IMG/VR virus record: IMGVR_UViG_3300023179_005355
Coordinates: 1 to 64,000 of that record
Strand: one strand, 5' to 3'
Length of the DNA stretch: 64,000 nucleotides
DNA from: a virus
The notes below the pieces were generated by a model. It was given only the letters and a program-made list of their open reading frames with translations, did no database searches and was not told where the DNA came from. The position numbers and the translations under genes were made by a program. Of the stretch, positions 8,025-17,238 are shown in pieces; within the stretch, counting starts at the first letter, position 1; each line of letters begins with the position of its first letter.

Positions 8025-8456
8025 ATGAGCAAATCATGGTATGAAATTAATAATATAGAAGATTTTGTAAATAGTGCTAGAAAACTAGTATTTCGTTTTT
8101 TTGGAGAGGAAAATACTGATGTTAAACCAGCTCACCTATTAGATTCTACATTATACAATATATCTAACGAAGAATTAGAAGAAATGGAACAAGCATTACC
8201 ATACAATGAATCATTACTAATAGTACAGGAACACACAAAACAAAAACGCAAACCAAATGAAATGGTTAAATACTATATTAATGATGAAATCTTGTATACT
8301 ATAATTGAGGCATTAAATTCTAGAATGGTTAGCAACATCTTGCATCATCTGGTCAACAAGGGTATACTGGAGAGTGGGTATGATGCCGAGGTTGGCGATT
8401 TTATTTTTTGGTTAAAGGAACAAAATGACAAAACAGAAAAGCCTGAAACCGATTAG
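8025..8456 (+). CDS. uncharacterised helical protein
   Basis: A 143-residue, mostly helical acidic protein without cysteines or membrane segments. It overlaps the following zinc-ribbon/RuvA-tail gene by 32 bases and so probably belongs to the same translational unit as the RuvB-like gene. Function unknown. Confidence 0.6.
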   Translation: MSKSWYEINNIEDFVNSARKLVFRFFGEENTDVKPAHLLDSTLYNISNEELEEMEQALPYNESLLIVQEHTKQKRKPNEMVKYYINDEILYTIIEALNSRMVSNILHHLVNKGILESGYDAEVGDFIFWLKEQNDKTEKPETD

Positions 8457-8826
8457 TCTAGATGCACAGTTTAAATATAAATGCACTAACACAGAGTGCG
8501 AAGCAGAGCATTGGCTCTTCTTGAATCAAGTACAGGTTAAGAACTTTAAATGGGTATGCGATTGTGGTAATATATATAGAATACGTCGTATAGAAAATAT
8601 TAAATCTATTTACGCTAAAAAAAGCCAACCAATTGCCATACCGACAACAGAAAAACAATCAGATTCTAGTCCACAATACTTAAATAGGGCATACAAAATA
8701 TTAGAACATTATGGCTTCTCAAAACAAGAAGCAGTTGATCTTATAAACAAGGTTCATAACATAACGGAATGTAATGATCCTGTAATTTTGGTAAAAGACG
8801 CAATGAAAATTTTTGGAGGAATGTAA
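8425..8826 (+). CDS. zinc-ribbon protein with RuvA domain III-like tail
   Basis: A 133-residue protein. C20, C25, C45 and C47 form a zinc-ribbon pattern in the N-terminal half. Residues about 89-133 form a three-helix segment (AYKILEHYGFSKQEAVDLIN, then DPVILVKDAMK). It resembles the UBA-like domain III that RuvA uses to contact RuvB. The gene ends 3 bases before a RuvB-type ATPase, which strengthens the idea. I infer a minimal adaptor that links the ATPase to DNA in place of full RuvA. A chance likeness to other UBA-like helices is possible. Confidence 0.5.
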   Translation: MTKQKSLKPISLDAQFKYKCTNTECEAEHWLFLNQVQVKNFKWVCDCGNIYRIRRIENIKSIYAKKSQPIAIPTTEKQSDSSPQYLNRAYKILEHYGFSKQEAVDLINKVHNITECNDPVILVKDAMKIFGGM

Positions 8827-8829
8827 ATC

Positions 8830-9720
8830 ATGGCTAATATTTCACGACCAACCACTTTTGATGAAATTATCGGACAAAAAGACGTTATCGATAGGCTGCG
8901 AATTTCAGCCACAGGCTGTAAAATGTCTGGTGGTGTATTGCCGCATGTTTTAATTGATGGGCCTCCTGGGCTTGGTAAAACAACCATAGCCAGTGCTATA
9001 GCGAATGAAATGGGTGTTGATCTGCGAACGCTCAATGCTGCAAACATTCGTAATGTAAAAAGTATTCTACCATATATTATGGGTGTTACTGCACGGTCGG
9101 TATTGTTTATTGATGAAATTCATAGACTTCCAAAAATTGTTGAAGAATTTCTATATCCGATTATGGAAGACTTTGTTCTGCATATTACTATGGAAGATGA
9201 ACCAGAACATATTGATCTACCAATGTTTACGCTCATTGGCGCAACAACAAGCGGTGGTAGTTTAAGTCAGCCATTTTATGATCGTTTTACAATTAAGGAG
9301 CATTTGTCTTTTTATAGTGATGATGATCTAGCTAAAGTAGCAAGATTGATCGCCACTAAGCTAGGTATTGATATTACAGACGATGATCTGTTGGAGATTG
9401 CTAAAAGAAGCAAAGGCACACCAAGAATCTTAAATGCTAGACTGGCCTGGTACAAAAACTATATGGCTTGTCATACGGCAGATGCTACTGTTGATGAGAT
9501 TTTTACGATCCAAGGTATCGACGGTAAGGGTCTTGATCTATATGATAGAATGTATATTGATGCACTAAAGCGGAGCAAGGGCAATCCTTTGGGTCTAAAG
9601 TCTATTTCGGCAATGACCGGGATTGCTTTAGACACTATTGAAAATAGTATTGAGCCATTTCTAGTGCGTAAAGGGTATGTTGTAAGAACCCAAAAGGGCA
9701 GGGTTATAGGCTCTATCTAG
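8830..9720 (+). CDS. ruvB: RuvB-like Holliday-junction branch-migration ATPase
   Basis: A 296-residue AAA+ ATPase. Walker A is GPPGLGKTT at 44-52, and Walker B is LFIDEIHRL near 95. Sensor/GAT residues sit in LIGATTSGG, and an arginine-finger region in DRFTIKEHL. The C-terminal winged-helix segment (about 230-296) ends VRTQKGRVIG, as RuvB proteins do. Cellular RuvB is about 340 residues, so this is slightly compact. It drives branch migration or serves replication/recombination in the phage. GGAGGA lies 8 bases before the ATG. A strong terminator follows. Confidence 0.85.
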   Translation: MANISRPTTFDEIIGQKDVIDRLRISATGCKMSGGVLPHVLIDGPPGLGKTTIASAIANEMGVDLRTLNAANIRNVKSILPYIMGVTARSVLFIDEIHRLPKIVEEFLYPIMEDFVLHITMEDEPEHIDLPMFTLIGATTSGGSLSQPFYDRFTIKEHLSFYSDDDLAKVARLIATKLGIDITDDDLLEIAKRSKGTPRILNARLAWYKNYMACHTADATVDEIFTIQGIDGKGLDLYDRMYIDALKRSKGNPLGLKSISAMTGIALDTIENSIEPFLVRKGYVVRTQKGRVIGSI

Positions 9721-9758
9721 ACCATTTCTTTCTTCATTACACGACATTTATTTAAGCT

Positions 9759-9789
9759 AAGGAGCGAGTAATCGCTCCTTTTTTCTTTT
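9759..9789 (+). terminator. Rho-independent terminator after ruvB
   Basis: AAGGAGCGA (9759-9767) and TCGCTCCTT (9772-9780) form a perfect 9-bp stem with a GTAA tetraloop, followed at once by a T-rich run (TTTTCTTTT). It closes the operon that began at the 2309 promoter. Confidence 0.9.
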
Positions 9790-9826
9790 AGTCTATGGTG
9801 TAAATCTGGTAGGAGGCTGTAGGCTT

Positions 9827-10144
9827 ATGTCTGAAATGATATATATTTTGATCATAATTTTGACCGTATTAAATATTATTAGTTGTGGTATTGGCTATAT
9901 CATTGGCAGACTGCATACTAGTAATAGTCAGACTATTTTTGGGGCCCAGTCAGTTATTAAAAATAATAAGAACCATACTAATAATGAACAACCACAAAAT
10001 AAAATTATTATAGACGATAGAAAATTTGTTACGGATATTAACACAGATGGGATCGAAAAAAAATACCAAGAATTTGGAAAAGTTCAGCAAACAGATGAGA
10101 ATATTTCTTTGTCTGTTAATAAATTACAAAATTTAAAGAGGTAA
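9827..10144 (+). CDS. single-pass membrane protein next to actin-like gene
   Basis: A 105-residue protein. Residues 4-28 are a hydrophobic anchor. The rest is a polar, Asn-rich cytoplasmic tail ending in a basic LQNLKR. AGGAGG at 9811-9816 is the ribosome site. The actin-like ATPase begins 3 bases after its stop, so a membrane-anchor or adaptor role for that filament is an attractive but untested idea. Confidence 0.6.
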   Translation: MSEMIYILIIILTVLNIISCGIGYIIGRLHTSNSQTIFGAQSVIKNNKNHTNNEQPQNKIIIDDRKFVTDINTDGIEKKYQEFGKVQQTDENISLSVNKLQNLKR

Positions 10145-10147
10145 ATT

Positions 10148-11149
10148 ATGGCAAAGGGTCTTGACGTAGGAACAAGCTTTATAGTATTATCAGAAGACAA
10201 TAATGATAAAGTGCAATATAAAGATTTCAGAGACGCTTTTTATATTATTAAGCCCTCAACACCAGTTGCAACAAAGATGATAGAAAAAGGATTGACTGGT
10301 AAAACTTTTATAAAAGACACAGACGGTTCATTTATTATTTTAGGTCAAGACGCCATAGAAAAAGCCATCGAAAGAAATGACACGGCAAAAAGACCAATGT
10401 TTAAGGGCGTAGTTTCTGCCAAAGAAAAAGATGCAAAAAGAGTGCTCGCTTTTATTTTAAAGGAAGTAGTCGGACAAGCATCTGAGCCTAATGAAAAAAT
10501 AGTATTCTGCGTACCTGCACAACCAGTAGACCAAGAAGATGAAGACTTTGATGTCAGCTATCATGAAGATGTTGTAAAAACCATTTTAAATAGTTGTGGG
10601 TATTCTGCTAGGTCTGTTAATGAAGCAGAGGCTCTGTGTTATGCTGAATTAGATGATAACGATTATACTGGCATAGGCATCAGTTGTGGGGCGGGAATGA
10701 CTAATGTGTGCGTTATGTTAAACGGTGAGCCAACTGTTGTATTTTCAACAACTAAATCTGGAGACTGGGTTGATAGAATGAGTGCAGTTGCTACAGGAGA
10801 GCCGGACAGTGTTGTACAAGCAGAAAAAGAGGGCGGAAACTTTTCTGTGGGTGAACATAATGACAACCCTATATTAGCAGCAGTTGCTTCTTATTATGAT
10901 AGATTAATAGACTATACTACTAAACAGTTATCATCAGCATTAAGTAATCATAAGTCTCTTCCCAAATTTAAAGAACCATTGACGATTGTTGTGGCGGGAG
11001 GAACATCTCAAGCCAAAGGATATATTGAATATTTTAAACAAAAATTAATTGATAATGAGTTTCCATTACCAATTAAAGAATTTAAACATGCTGCGGATCC
11101 ATTGCACGCTGTATCTAAAGGATGTCTTATTGCCGCTAAAGTGCTTTAA
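10148..11149 (+). CDS. actin-like ATPase (ParM/MreB superfamily)
   Basis: A 333-residue protein with actin/Hsp70-superfamily motifs in order: phosphate-1 LDVGTSF (residues 5-11), phosphate-2 IGISCGAGMTNV (about 177-188), and the adenosine motif VVAGGTSQAKGY (about 282-293). The length is like ParM (about 320). Phage actin-like proteins form filaments that move or position DNA or replication sites. The preceding gene encodes a membrane-anchored neighbour. It could instead be a non-polymerising chaperone-like ATPase. Confidence 0.75.
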   Translation: MAKGLDVGTSFIVLSEDNNDKVQYKDFRDAFYIIKPSTPVATKMIEKGLTGKTFIKDTDGSFIILGQDAIEKAIERNDTAKRPMFKGVVSAKEKDAKRVLAFILKEVVGQASEPNEKIVFCVPAQPVDQEDEDFDVSYHEDVVKTILNSCGYSARSVNEAEALCYAELDDNDYTGIGISCGAGMTNVCVMLNGEPTVVFSTTKSGDWVDRMSAVATGEPDSVVQAEKEGGNFSVGEHNDNPILAAVASYYDRLIDYTTKQLSSALSNHKSLPKFKEPLTIVVAGGTSQAKGYIEYFKQKLIDNEFPLPIKEFKHAADPLHAVSKGCLIAAKVL

Positions 11150-11167
11150 GTTAGAACAGATTATAAT

Positions 11168-13198
11168 ATGTCAAAGATAATACCTCCATCTCCAACACCC
11201 ACAAGAACACCAAGTCCTACGCCTAAACCGCCTAAAATTAGGTCGGATGAAACATGTATTATAATTGATCGTTCTTTGGTCACTCCTACACCAACTAGAA
11301 CTTTAACCAAAACGCCTACACCTACTAAAACTCCTAAAAAAACACCTACACCTACTCCTACAATCACTCCATCAATAACTCCGACTATAACTAAAACCCC
11401 TACGAAAACCCCTACAAGAACACCAACTAGAACACCTACAAAAACACAAACCCCAACAGTAACTAGAACTCCTACTGTCACACCGACCATAACTAGTACT
11501 CCTACTGTCACTCCAACAATGACAGTTACTAGTACAAGAACACCAACTCCAACACCAAGCATAACTGCTACTAAGACTCAAACACCAACTGTAACTCCTA
11601 CACAAACAAAAACACCAACAGTAACACCAACTATTACTGTTACTCCAACAAATACTATCACCCCAACCAAAACATCCACACCAACAACCACTCCGACAAA
11701 TACAATAACTCCAACAGCAACGCCAACAGCAACTATAACACCTACCCCGTCGAGACAAACTTGTTGTGAATGGGATGGTAATACATTTATTCAGTTTGGA
11801 GAAACCTGTAATAATTTAATATTACCAGTGCAGTATACAAAGACGGGACCATCTACATGGACTGCAAACGGGACATTAAATTGTGGAGACACTTTTACGT
11901 CTACAATAACTTGTAATCCAGATATTAGATACGCTGGAGCAAACTCGTGTATCAATAAGTGGTCTTTTTCACTCACAATGTCATGCGCTACTGGCTTAAT
12001 AATTACAGGGGTTAGAGAAGTATGTCAGTGTAATGCTCCTCCTATTTGGAGTTTTATTGCAGATTTTTCTAATTGTAGTTGCTGTACTCCAACACCAACA
12101 TCTAGTCCAACACCCACAGTAACTAAAACCCAAACTCCTAAACCAACACCAACTGCCACTAGTACTCCAACACCATCTATTTCGCCCAGAACATGTTGTG
12201 ATTGGAATGGTTTGACTACATTTGTATTAAACTGTAGTAATATGAGTAGAACGATAACATTAGATTTATTCTTCACTAAAGTCATGCCTAATTATTGGAC
12301 TAGTAGTGGAACATTATCATGTGGCGACACATATTTTATGGCAGTAACATGTGATCCCAGCGTACCATATACGGGATCATCATCATGCGCTAATAAATGG
12401 ACAGCTACCGCCAATATATCTTGTGTTAATGGTCTAAATATTTCAGGAACATCTACTGCTTGTCAGTGTGATGTGCCTCCAGTATGGGTATTTGATGGAG
12501 ATACCAATAATTGTAATTGTTGCACACCGTCACCTTCAAGCACACCAACACCAACACCGTCTGTGAATTGTCAGTTATCTCCTCCTACTATTGTAGAATC
12601 TGGTTGTGCGTGTTTTGATGATGGGGTGGCTGGCGCAAATGATACATTAGTCTCTTTGAATTGGTCATGGTCAGGATTATCTTCTCCAAATAATCAAAGC
12701 TGCGCTACAGGCTATATGATTCAAGCGGTAGACCATAATGGACAATTATTAGATCAGGTTTGTATATTCAATACTCTTATTAATTCATACAATTTTTCTT
12801 TAACAAGTCTATTGGGACCTAGACCAGACAATATAGCAGCCTCTCAAGAATGTTCCAACGGCTATGTTAAATTTAGAATCAAAACTATTTCTTTAAACTA
12901 TTGCCAAGAGTCTGCATTAGATAGTGCTTGGTCTAGTTTTACGGAGGAGTACTGCTGGGAGTCGTGTAATGAAATTATAATTTGTGATGGATTTATTGAC
13001 GGCGCTCTTATTAATAATGGTATAATTGTAGAATTGCAGGTAGAGAAGAATAGCGAATGTTGTTGTTCTATTGAATATTCATTAAATAATAGTAATTCAT
13101 GGAACCCACTACCAGTATCTGCTATAGATTGCGACACAGTTAATCCGGGATATTCATATTCTATTAATTCAACGTGTTTTGGAGATATAATACCATGA
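11168..13198 (+). CDS. mucin-like Thr-Pro-rich protein with two Cys-rich repeats
   Basis: A 676-residue protein. Residues 8-196 are nearly pure Thr/Pro with Lys, Arg, Ser and Val (TPTPTxTPT repeats). Two homologous Cys-rich domains follow (about 197-307 and 341-452), each opening CC[ED]W and sharing CGDT, INKW/ANKW and CQC before a C-C-TP ending. Short TP linkers separate them. A third domain (467-676) has its own cysteines and ends at the next gene's ATGA start. There is no signal peptide. Thr/Pro tracts of this kind are classic O-glycosylation substrates, and sugar-transfer genes crowd the next 30 kb. I infer a virion surface fibre or adhesin. Confidence 0.65.
   Translation: MSKIIPPSPTPTRTPSPTPKPPKIRSDETCIIIDRSLVTPTPTRTLTKTPTPTKTPKKTPTPTPTITPSITPTITKTPTKTPTRTPTRTPTKTQTPTVTRTPTVTPTITSTPTVTPTMTVTSTRTPTPTPSITATKTQTPTVTPTQTKTPTVTPTITVTPTNTITPTKTSTPTTTPTNTITPTATPTATITPTPSRQTCCEWDGNTFIQFGETCNNLILPVQYTKTGPSTWTANGTLNCGDTFTSTITCNPDIRYAGANSCINKWSFSLTMSCATGLIITGVREVCQCNAPPIWSFIADFSNCSCCTPTPTSSPTPTVTKTQTPKPTPTATSTPTPSISPRTCCDWNGLTTFVLNCSNMSRTITLDLFFTKVMPNYWTSSGTLSCGDTYFMAVTCDPSVPYTGSSSCANKWTATANISCVNGLNISGTSTACQCDVPPVWVFDGDTNNCNCCTPSPSSTPTPTPSVNCQLSPPTIVESGCACFDDGVAGANDTLVSLNWSWSGLSSPNNQSCATGYMIQAVDHNGQLLDQVCIFNTLINSYNFSLTSLLGPRPDNIAASQECSNGYVKFRIKTISLNYCQESALDSAWSSFTEEYCWESCNEIIICDGFIDGALINNGIIVELQVEKNSECCCSIEYSLNNSNSWNPLPVSAIDCDTVNPGYSYSINSTCFGDIIP
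11186..11755 (+). repeat. minisatellite-like ACxCCNAC repeat encoding Thr-Pro tract
   Basis: About 570 bases of degenerate tandem repeats based on 'ccaacaccnacn' and related 6-, 12- and 18-base units encode the TP tract. Synonymous variation between copies shows it is old and under amino-acid selection. Slippage-driven length change is likely. Confidence 0.75.
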
Positions 13199-14691
13199 CA
13201 ACTCCCCTAATTAATTGCGACAAAAAAATAATTAAATTATATGTTCCTGGTAGTATATTGTCTCCAGGAGGATCTAGGGCTTCTAGTATTCAGTTGCGTA
13301 TTGGAGGCAGCGGCTGTTGTGACAAATCTAATATCATAGATATTCCATTACCGCCCCCACCCCCACCACCTCCTACGCCAGTGCCAGATATTTGTTTAGG
13401 GGAAGGTGTTGATCTGTATGGATACACCGCAATTGTATCATATGATCCGGTCAATTGTTCTGCTGGTCACTCATGTAATAGGGCTATTTTTAATTTTTAT
13501 ATTGACAACAATTTGATAGGCGAAGCAAATTTAAATAATTTTCCTGATGGGAGGTATAGAGAAACAGTATTTACAATTAATGAACATATTCTTAGCAGTC
13601 AGTCTACTACATTACGACTAGAATGTAATTTATCAGATTGCCATAACGGCATCGGAAGAGTTACGATCAAAGATCCAGCTAATAATATAGTGTTAGCCCT
13701 TTGTATGCCTAACGATATTGTCGTTGGTGGTTTTATATGTCCTTCTCCCAAAGTTTTAGGACCTACTCATAATAGTTCAGCCAATGCACTAAATACAAAT
13801 ATACAAGTAAATGCTGGATCTCTATTAACAATATCGGCTGATGGCAATATTAATGTAGGATGGTCAGATCATCCTGGAGCATATGGTCCTGATGGAATAC
13901 CAGGAACAGGCAATGATCCACTTTCTGGATTTCCTTATGTTAGTTTGCTTGGCCGTATTGGTGAATCTGGTACGGTATTTTTTGTTGGATCATCTTATAG
14001 TGCTATAGCAAACGAAACAGGCAAACTATATTTATTCTTTTATGATCCGCAGCCTCAAGATAATACTGGACATTTTAATGTTTGTGTTTGTATTGATGAT
14101 GAGGGTTCAACCAATTTGGTTTTAAATGGAGATTTTGAGTCTGGAACGCCAGGATCTGCTCCAGATGTTGGAACATCCCCAGTTGGGGCATTAGATTATT
14201 GGACTATATCTAATGTGGATATTCATTCACTTTCACAATATGATGATACTCAGCCTGTTAATAAATGGATAGATTTGAATGCTTTAAGTGCAGGATATAT
14301 TCAACAAAGTATTAATACAATTATTGGAAGCACATATTCAGTAACTTTTAATTTGGCTGCACATAATATTACAGAAAAAAATATCGTAAAAACATGCAGA
14401 TTATCGATTATTGGTTCGTCAACAATTACAAAAGATTATTCTTTCGATCCATCGTCTACTACATTTGGAACATATGAGTCTATGGGCTGGGTTACTAAAA
14501 CTCTTGTTTTTACAGCAGATAGTACGATTACACTTGTAAAATTTGAAAGCACCTGTACGGATTGTGGCGTTGTTGGGGCGGCTATAGATAATGTGGTTGT
14601 AAAATTATGTAATAATAATGCTACTGCAATTTCGCCATCACCAACACCTACACCAACTCCCACGCCAACACCTATCCCTTCAATCATTTGA
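13195..14691 (+). CDS. lectin-like adhesin: polyproline, LecA-like and DUF642-like domains
   Basis: A 498-residue protein. A polyproline run (about 52-62) follows a short N-domain. About 187-303 resemble the PA-I galactose-lectin fold ([32 protein letters not shown]). About 305-472 resemble DUF642/choice-of-anchor C sugar-binding domains ([12 protein letters not shown]-x-x-SNVDIHS, [14 protein letters not shown]). The tail is SPSPTPTP-type. Its ATG overlaps the stop of the mucin-like gene (ATGA), with GGAGA upstream, so the two are co-translated. Likely a carbohydrate-binding virion component for host attachment. Confidence 0.6.
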   Translation: MTTPLINCDKKIIKLYVPGSILSPGGSRASSIQLRIGGSGCCDKSNIIDIPLPPPPPPPPTPVPDICLGEGVDLYGYTAIVSYDPVNCSAGHSCNRAIFNFYIDNNLIGEANLNNFPDGRYRETVFTINEHILSSQSTTLRLECNLSDCHNGIGRVTIKDPANNIVLALCMPNDIVVGGFICPSPKVLGPTHNSSANALNTNIQVNAGSLLTISADGNINVGWSDHPGAYGPDGIPGTGNDPLSGFPYVSLLGRIGESGTVFFVGSSYSAIANETGKLYLFFYDPQPQDNTGHFNVCVCIDDEGSTNLVLNGDFESGTPGSAPDVGTSPVGALDYWTISNVDIHSLSQYDDTQPVNKWIDLNALSAGYIQQSINTIIGSTYSVTFNLAAHNITEKNIVKTCRLSIIGSSTITKDYSFDPSSTTFGTYESMGWVTKTLVFTADSTITLVKFESTCTDCGVVGAAIDNVVVKLCNNNATAISPSPTPTPTPTPTPIPSII

Positions 14692-14715
14692 AATTTATAA
14701 ATAAAAGGTATTATA

Positions 14716-14859
14716 ATGACTATAATTAATATTAATTGCTGTCCAGTACCTACTCAAAAACCCCTTACTAGTGTGACCCCAACACCAACAGTTACTCCAA
14801 CTGTTACTATAACACCAAGCAGAACCATACTGAGCGGAGGCGGCGGAGGGGGTGGTTAA
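14716..14859 (+). CDS. short TP-rich protein with poly-Gly end
   Basis: A 47-residue gene. It starts MTIININCCPVP, continues with TPTPTVTPT repeats and ends in a run of seven Gly. AAAGGT precedes the ATG. The composition matches the two adhesin genes upstream, so it is either a small partner of them or a detached C-terminal piece of a fibre gene. Glycine-rich ends are common in phage tail-tip proteins. Confidence 0.5.
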   Translation: MTIININCCPVPTQKPLTSVTPTPTVTPTVTITPSRTILSGGGGGGG

Positions 14860-14865
14860 GGTCAT

Positions 14866-15261
14866 ATGTGGCAAATATTATCTGATAGATCATCTCAATG
14901 GTCATCGTGTAGAAAAAAACATCTTGAACAACAACCACTGTGCGCTGCGTGCGGAACGTCACAAAAACTAGAGGTTCATCATATAGAGCCGTTTCATATA
15001 AATCCAGAAAGAGAATTAGATCCCGCAAATTTAATTACTTTGTGTACCAAGTGTCATTTAGTATTTGGTCACTTGATGGACTATACTAGTTGGAATACAA
15101 CAGTTGTTGATGATGCAAGGGTGTATTATACTAAGGTACGAAATAGACCATATAACTTAAAAGTTCAAAATGATACAAAAAGTAGTTATATTTATAGCGT
15201 TGTCGTTGGCTTGTGTCGTAGGTTTTTCGGGCACGATAGACCCCAATACCCCAGACTCTAA
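14866..15261 (+). CDS. HNH endonuclease
   Basis: A 131-residue protein. A zinc pair CAAC (near 27-30) is followed by the HNH core LEVHHIEPFH, then NLITLCTKCH. It is a free-standing phage HNH nuclease, possibly a homing endonuclease or a packaging-associated nuclease. The last 92 bases overlap the start of the trypsin-like gene, so the C-terminal 30 residues beyond the core may not be constrained. The insertion between adhesin and protease genes suggests mobility. Confidence 0.75.
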   Translation: MWQILSDRSSQWSSCRKKHLEQQPLCAACGTSQKLEVHHIEPFHINPERELDPANLITLCTKCHLVFGHLMDYTSWNTTVVDDARVYYTKVRNRPYNLKVQNDTKSSYIYSVVVGLCRRFFGHDRPQYPRL

Positions 15262-15925
15262 GCATATAGAGTACGGATCAAAATTTGTATATATTGCTAA
15301 AGTGCATGGTACCACTCCTGATACCAAGCCTTATTTTGGTTCTGGAATAGCACACCAATCTAATGTTATAATAACAGCCGCGCATATTGTGCAAGATGTG
15401 GGAACCTGTAGAGCGACTATCAATAGCAAAACAATTAATGTATCAAAAATCATAGTCCATCCTAATTATAAAATGGACCAATTTGGATATTATGATATTG
15501 CTATATGCATTTTAGAAGACGATATAGGTTTGGAATGGTATCCTGAATTATATACCAATAAAAACGAGGTAGGAAAAATATGTTCCATAGCTGGATATGG
15601 CGCTACTGGAAATTTTTTGGTGGGCGTTAATAAACTGGACGATAAACTAAGAGCCGGTTCTAATACTATAGACTCTATAGATAGGGGATTGTTGGTGTGT
15701 TCCCCTTCTAGAACAAACAGAACAGAATTAGAATATTGTATTGCTAGTGGTGATAGCGGGGGCGGCTTATTTATCGGAAATAAACTAGCAGGCATAAACT
15801 CTTGTGTTATACATGACAAGGGGATGATAAAATCGGCCTATGGAACATTTAGTGGCCATACCAGAATTAGTGATCATGTTGAATGGATTACAAACACCAT
15901 TTCTACTATCAAGGAATCAAAATGA
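15170..15925 (+). CDS. secreted trypsin-like serine protease
   Basis: A 251-residue protein with an N-terminal signal peptide (VVIFIALSLACVVGFSG, about 1-21). The complete chymotrypsin-fold triad is visible: H72 in TAAHIV, D109 in YYDIAICIL, S196 in GDSGGGL. It should be exported from the infected cell or placed in the virion. The subtilisin-like gene follows with a 4-base ATGA overlap, so two serine proteases are co-translated. Targets are unknown; processing of the nearby adhesins is a reasonable guess. Confidence 0.8.
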   Translation: MIQKVVIFIALSLACVVGFSGTIDPNTPDSKHIEYGSKFVYIAKVHGTTPDTKPYFGSGIAHQSNVIITAAHIVQDVGTCRATINSKTINVSKIIVHPNYKMDQFGYYDIAICILEDDIGLEWYPELYTNKNEVGKICSIAGYGATGNFLVGVNKLDDKLRAGSNTIDSIDRGLLVCSPSRTNRTELEYCIASGDSGGGLFIGNKLAGINSCVIHDKGMIKSAYGTFSGHTRISDHVEWITNTISTIKESK

Positions 15926-16854
15926 TAAGAAAAAGATTTAATAAAGACAATATTAGCTTATTACCATATATTAAAGAAGATGTATATGGTTTATCTGTTG
16001 ACGATTCTCAATCAGAAGGATGGGAATTAAAGAAATTTAATATTCCAAAATTATGGAGTAAAAGTAAGGGTGATGGGGTTATCGTGGCAGTAATAGACAC
16101 TGGCTGCGACCTTAAGCACAAAGACTTGGTAGATAATTTATTACCCGGTAAAAACTTTGTTAATAGTGGAAGAGACCCAATAGACGGTGCGGGTCACGGT
16201 ACTCACGTATCATCCACAATAGCAGCATCAGATAATGGATTCGGAATGGTTGGTGTGGCACCCGCTGCAAAAATCGTACCAGTAAAAGCTCTGGGAGATG
16301 ATGGATCTGGATCTATGAGTGCCGTAGCTGATGCAATTTATTGGGCGGCTGACTATGATGGAGTAAATTTTATTACTATGAGTTTAGGTTCTCCAAATCC
16401 AGCCAAGTCTATAGAAAACGCAATTAGCTATGCTAATAGTAAAGGTTGTATAGTTTTTTGTGCGGCTGGGAACAGTGGAGAAAACTCTGAGATAATGTAC
16501 CCTGCTAAATATAAAAATACTATATCTATTGGGGCTATAGACGAAAATTTAAATCGCACATCTTTTACTTGCAGTGGTGAAGATCTGGACTTTCTGGCTC
16601 CGGGTCATGATATTATCGGATGTGTGCCAGGAAATAGATATGCAAGCATGAGCGGCACAAGTATGAGCAATCCGTTTGCTGTTGGTTGTGCTGCATTATT
16701 ACTAAGTTATAATCTTAAACACAAAAAATATAAACTAAATACATTTGAAGACTATATTGATGCTTTCAAGCAAAATACTATATCTCTAAAAGATTCTAGA
16801 TATAAAGGAATTAGAAAATTTGAGGGCTATGGTATTATCAATCCCGTATTCTAA
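15922..16854 (+). CDS. subtilisin-like serine protease (S8)
   Basis: A 310-residue protein. The catalytic triad is D59 (AVIDTGCD), H92 (GHGTHV) and S247 (GTSMSNP), with the oxyanion Asn N184 (AAGNSG). ATG 15922 overlaps the trypsin-like stop and has AAGGA 5 bases upstream, so it is preferred to an in-frame start at 15883. No signal peptide is evident; residues 1-45 may be a short propeptide-like region. It may mature structural proteins or act outside the cell. It ends convergent with a minus-strand gene, overlapping it by 4 bases. Confidence 0.85.
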   Translation: MIRKRFNKDNISLLPYIKEDVYGLSVDDSQSEGWELKKFNIPKLWSKSKGDGVIVAVIDTGCDLKHKDLVDNLLPGKNFVNSGRDPIDGAGHGTHVSSTIAASDNGFGMVGVAPAAKIVPVKALGDDGSGSMSAVADAIYWAADYDGVNFITMSLGSPNPAKSIENAISYANSKGCIVFCAAGNSGENSEIMYPAKYKNTISIGAIDENLNRTSFTCSGEDLDFLAPGHDIIGCVPGNRYASMSGTSMSNPFAVGCAALLLSYNLKHKKYKLNTFEDYIDAFKQNTISLKDSRYKGIRKFEGYGIINPVF

Positions 16855-17234
16855 AATGATGACTCTCTATTAAAAATACGATTAAGTTCCGGAATAGTTA
16901 GTTGCTTAGATCTTTTTAGATCTTTGATCTCTTGTTTCTGCAACTCTTCTAATTGTCGATAATACATATTAAATTGTCTGCGTCTAAAATATACTTCAAC
17001 TTGTGTCACGCTATTTTGAAGATGCTGTTGGTATCCATTTTGATAGTCAGAGTAATAATTATAGTCCACAGGCACTGGAACAGGAATCGGGAGTCCTCCT
17101 CCGCCAAACTGGTTCATAAAATTTGTCATGGTATTAGTTAGTCTGGCATTTTCTGGATTAGGCCACTGCTGGGCATTAGCAGAATTTTTACAAACAAATA
17201 ATCCCAATACTAGTATTACGGCTACATACTTCAT
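16851..17234 (-). CDS. small secreted protein
   Basis: A 127-residue protein. A clear signal peptide (MKYVAVILVLGLFVCKNSANA, with cleavage likely after ANA) precedes a Gln/Asn/Tyr-rich region with PIPVPVPV, then a helical basic C-terminus (about 75-127). No family recognised. It is the last gene of the minus-strand block. With the signal-peptide protease on the other strand, it suggests this phage sends several proteins across the membrane. Confidence 0.65.
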   Translation of the reverse strand: MKYVAVILVLGLFVCKNSANAQQWPNPENARLTNTMTNFMNQFGGGGLPIPVPVPVDYNYYSDYQNGYQQHLQNSVTQVEVYFRRRQFNMYYRQLEELQKQEIKDLKRSKQLTIPELNRIFNRESSF

Positions 17235-17238
17235 GATA

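Noticed and set aside
11186-11755. CRISPR-like array
   Set aside because: The repeats are short, degenerate, without unique spacers, and stay in one coding frame.
11161-11758. Minus-strand frames rich in Val/Gly or Cys/Ser opposite the Thr-Pro tract
   Set aside because: They are translation artefacts of the tandem repeat on the other strand, without starts or motifs.
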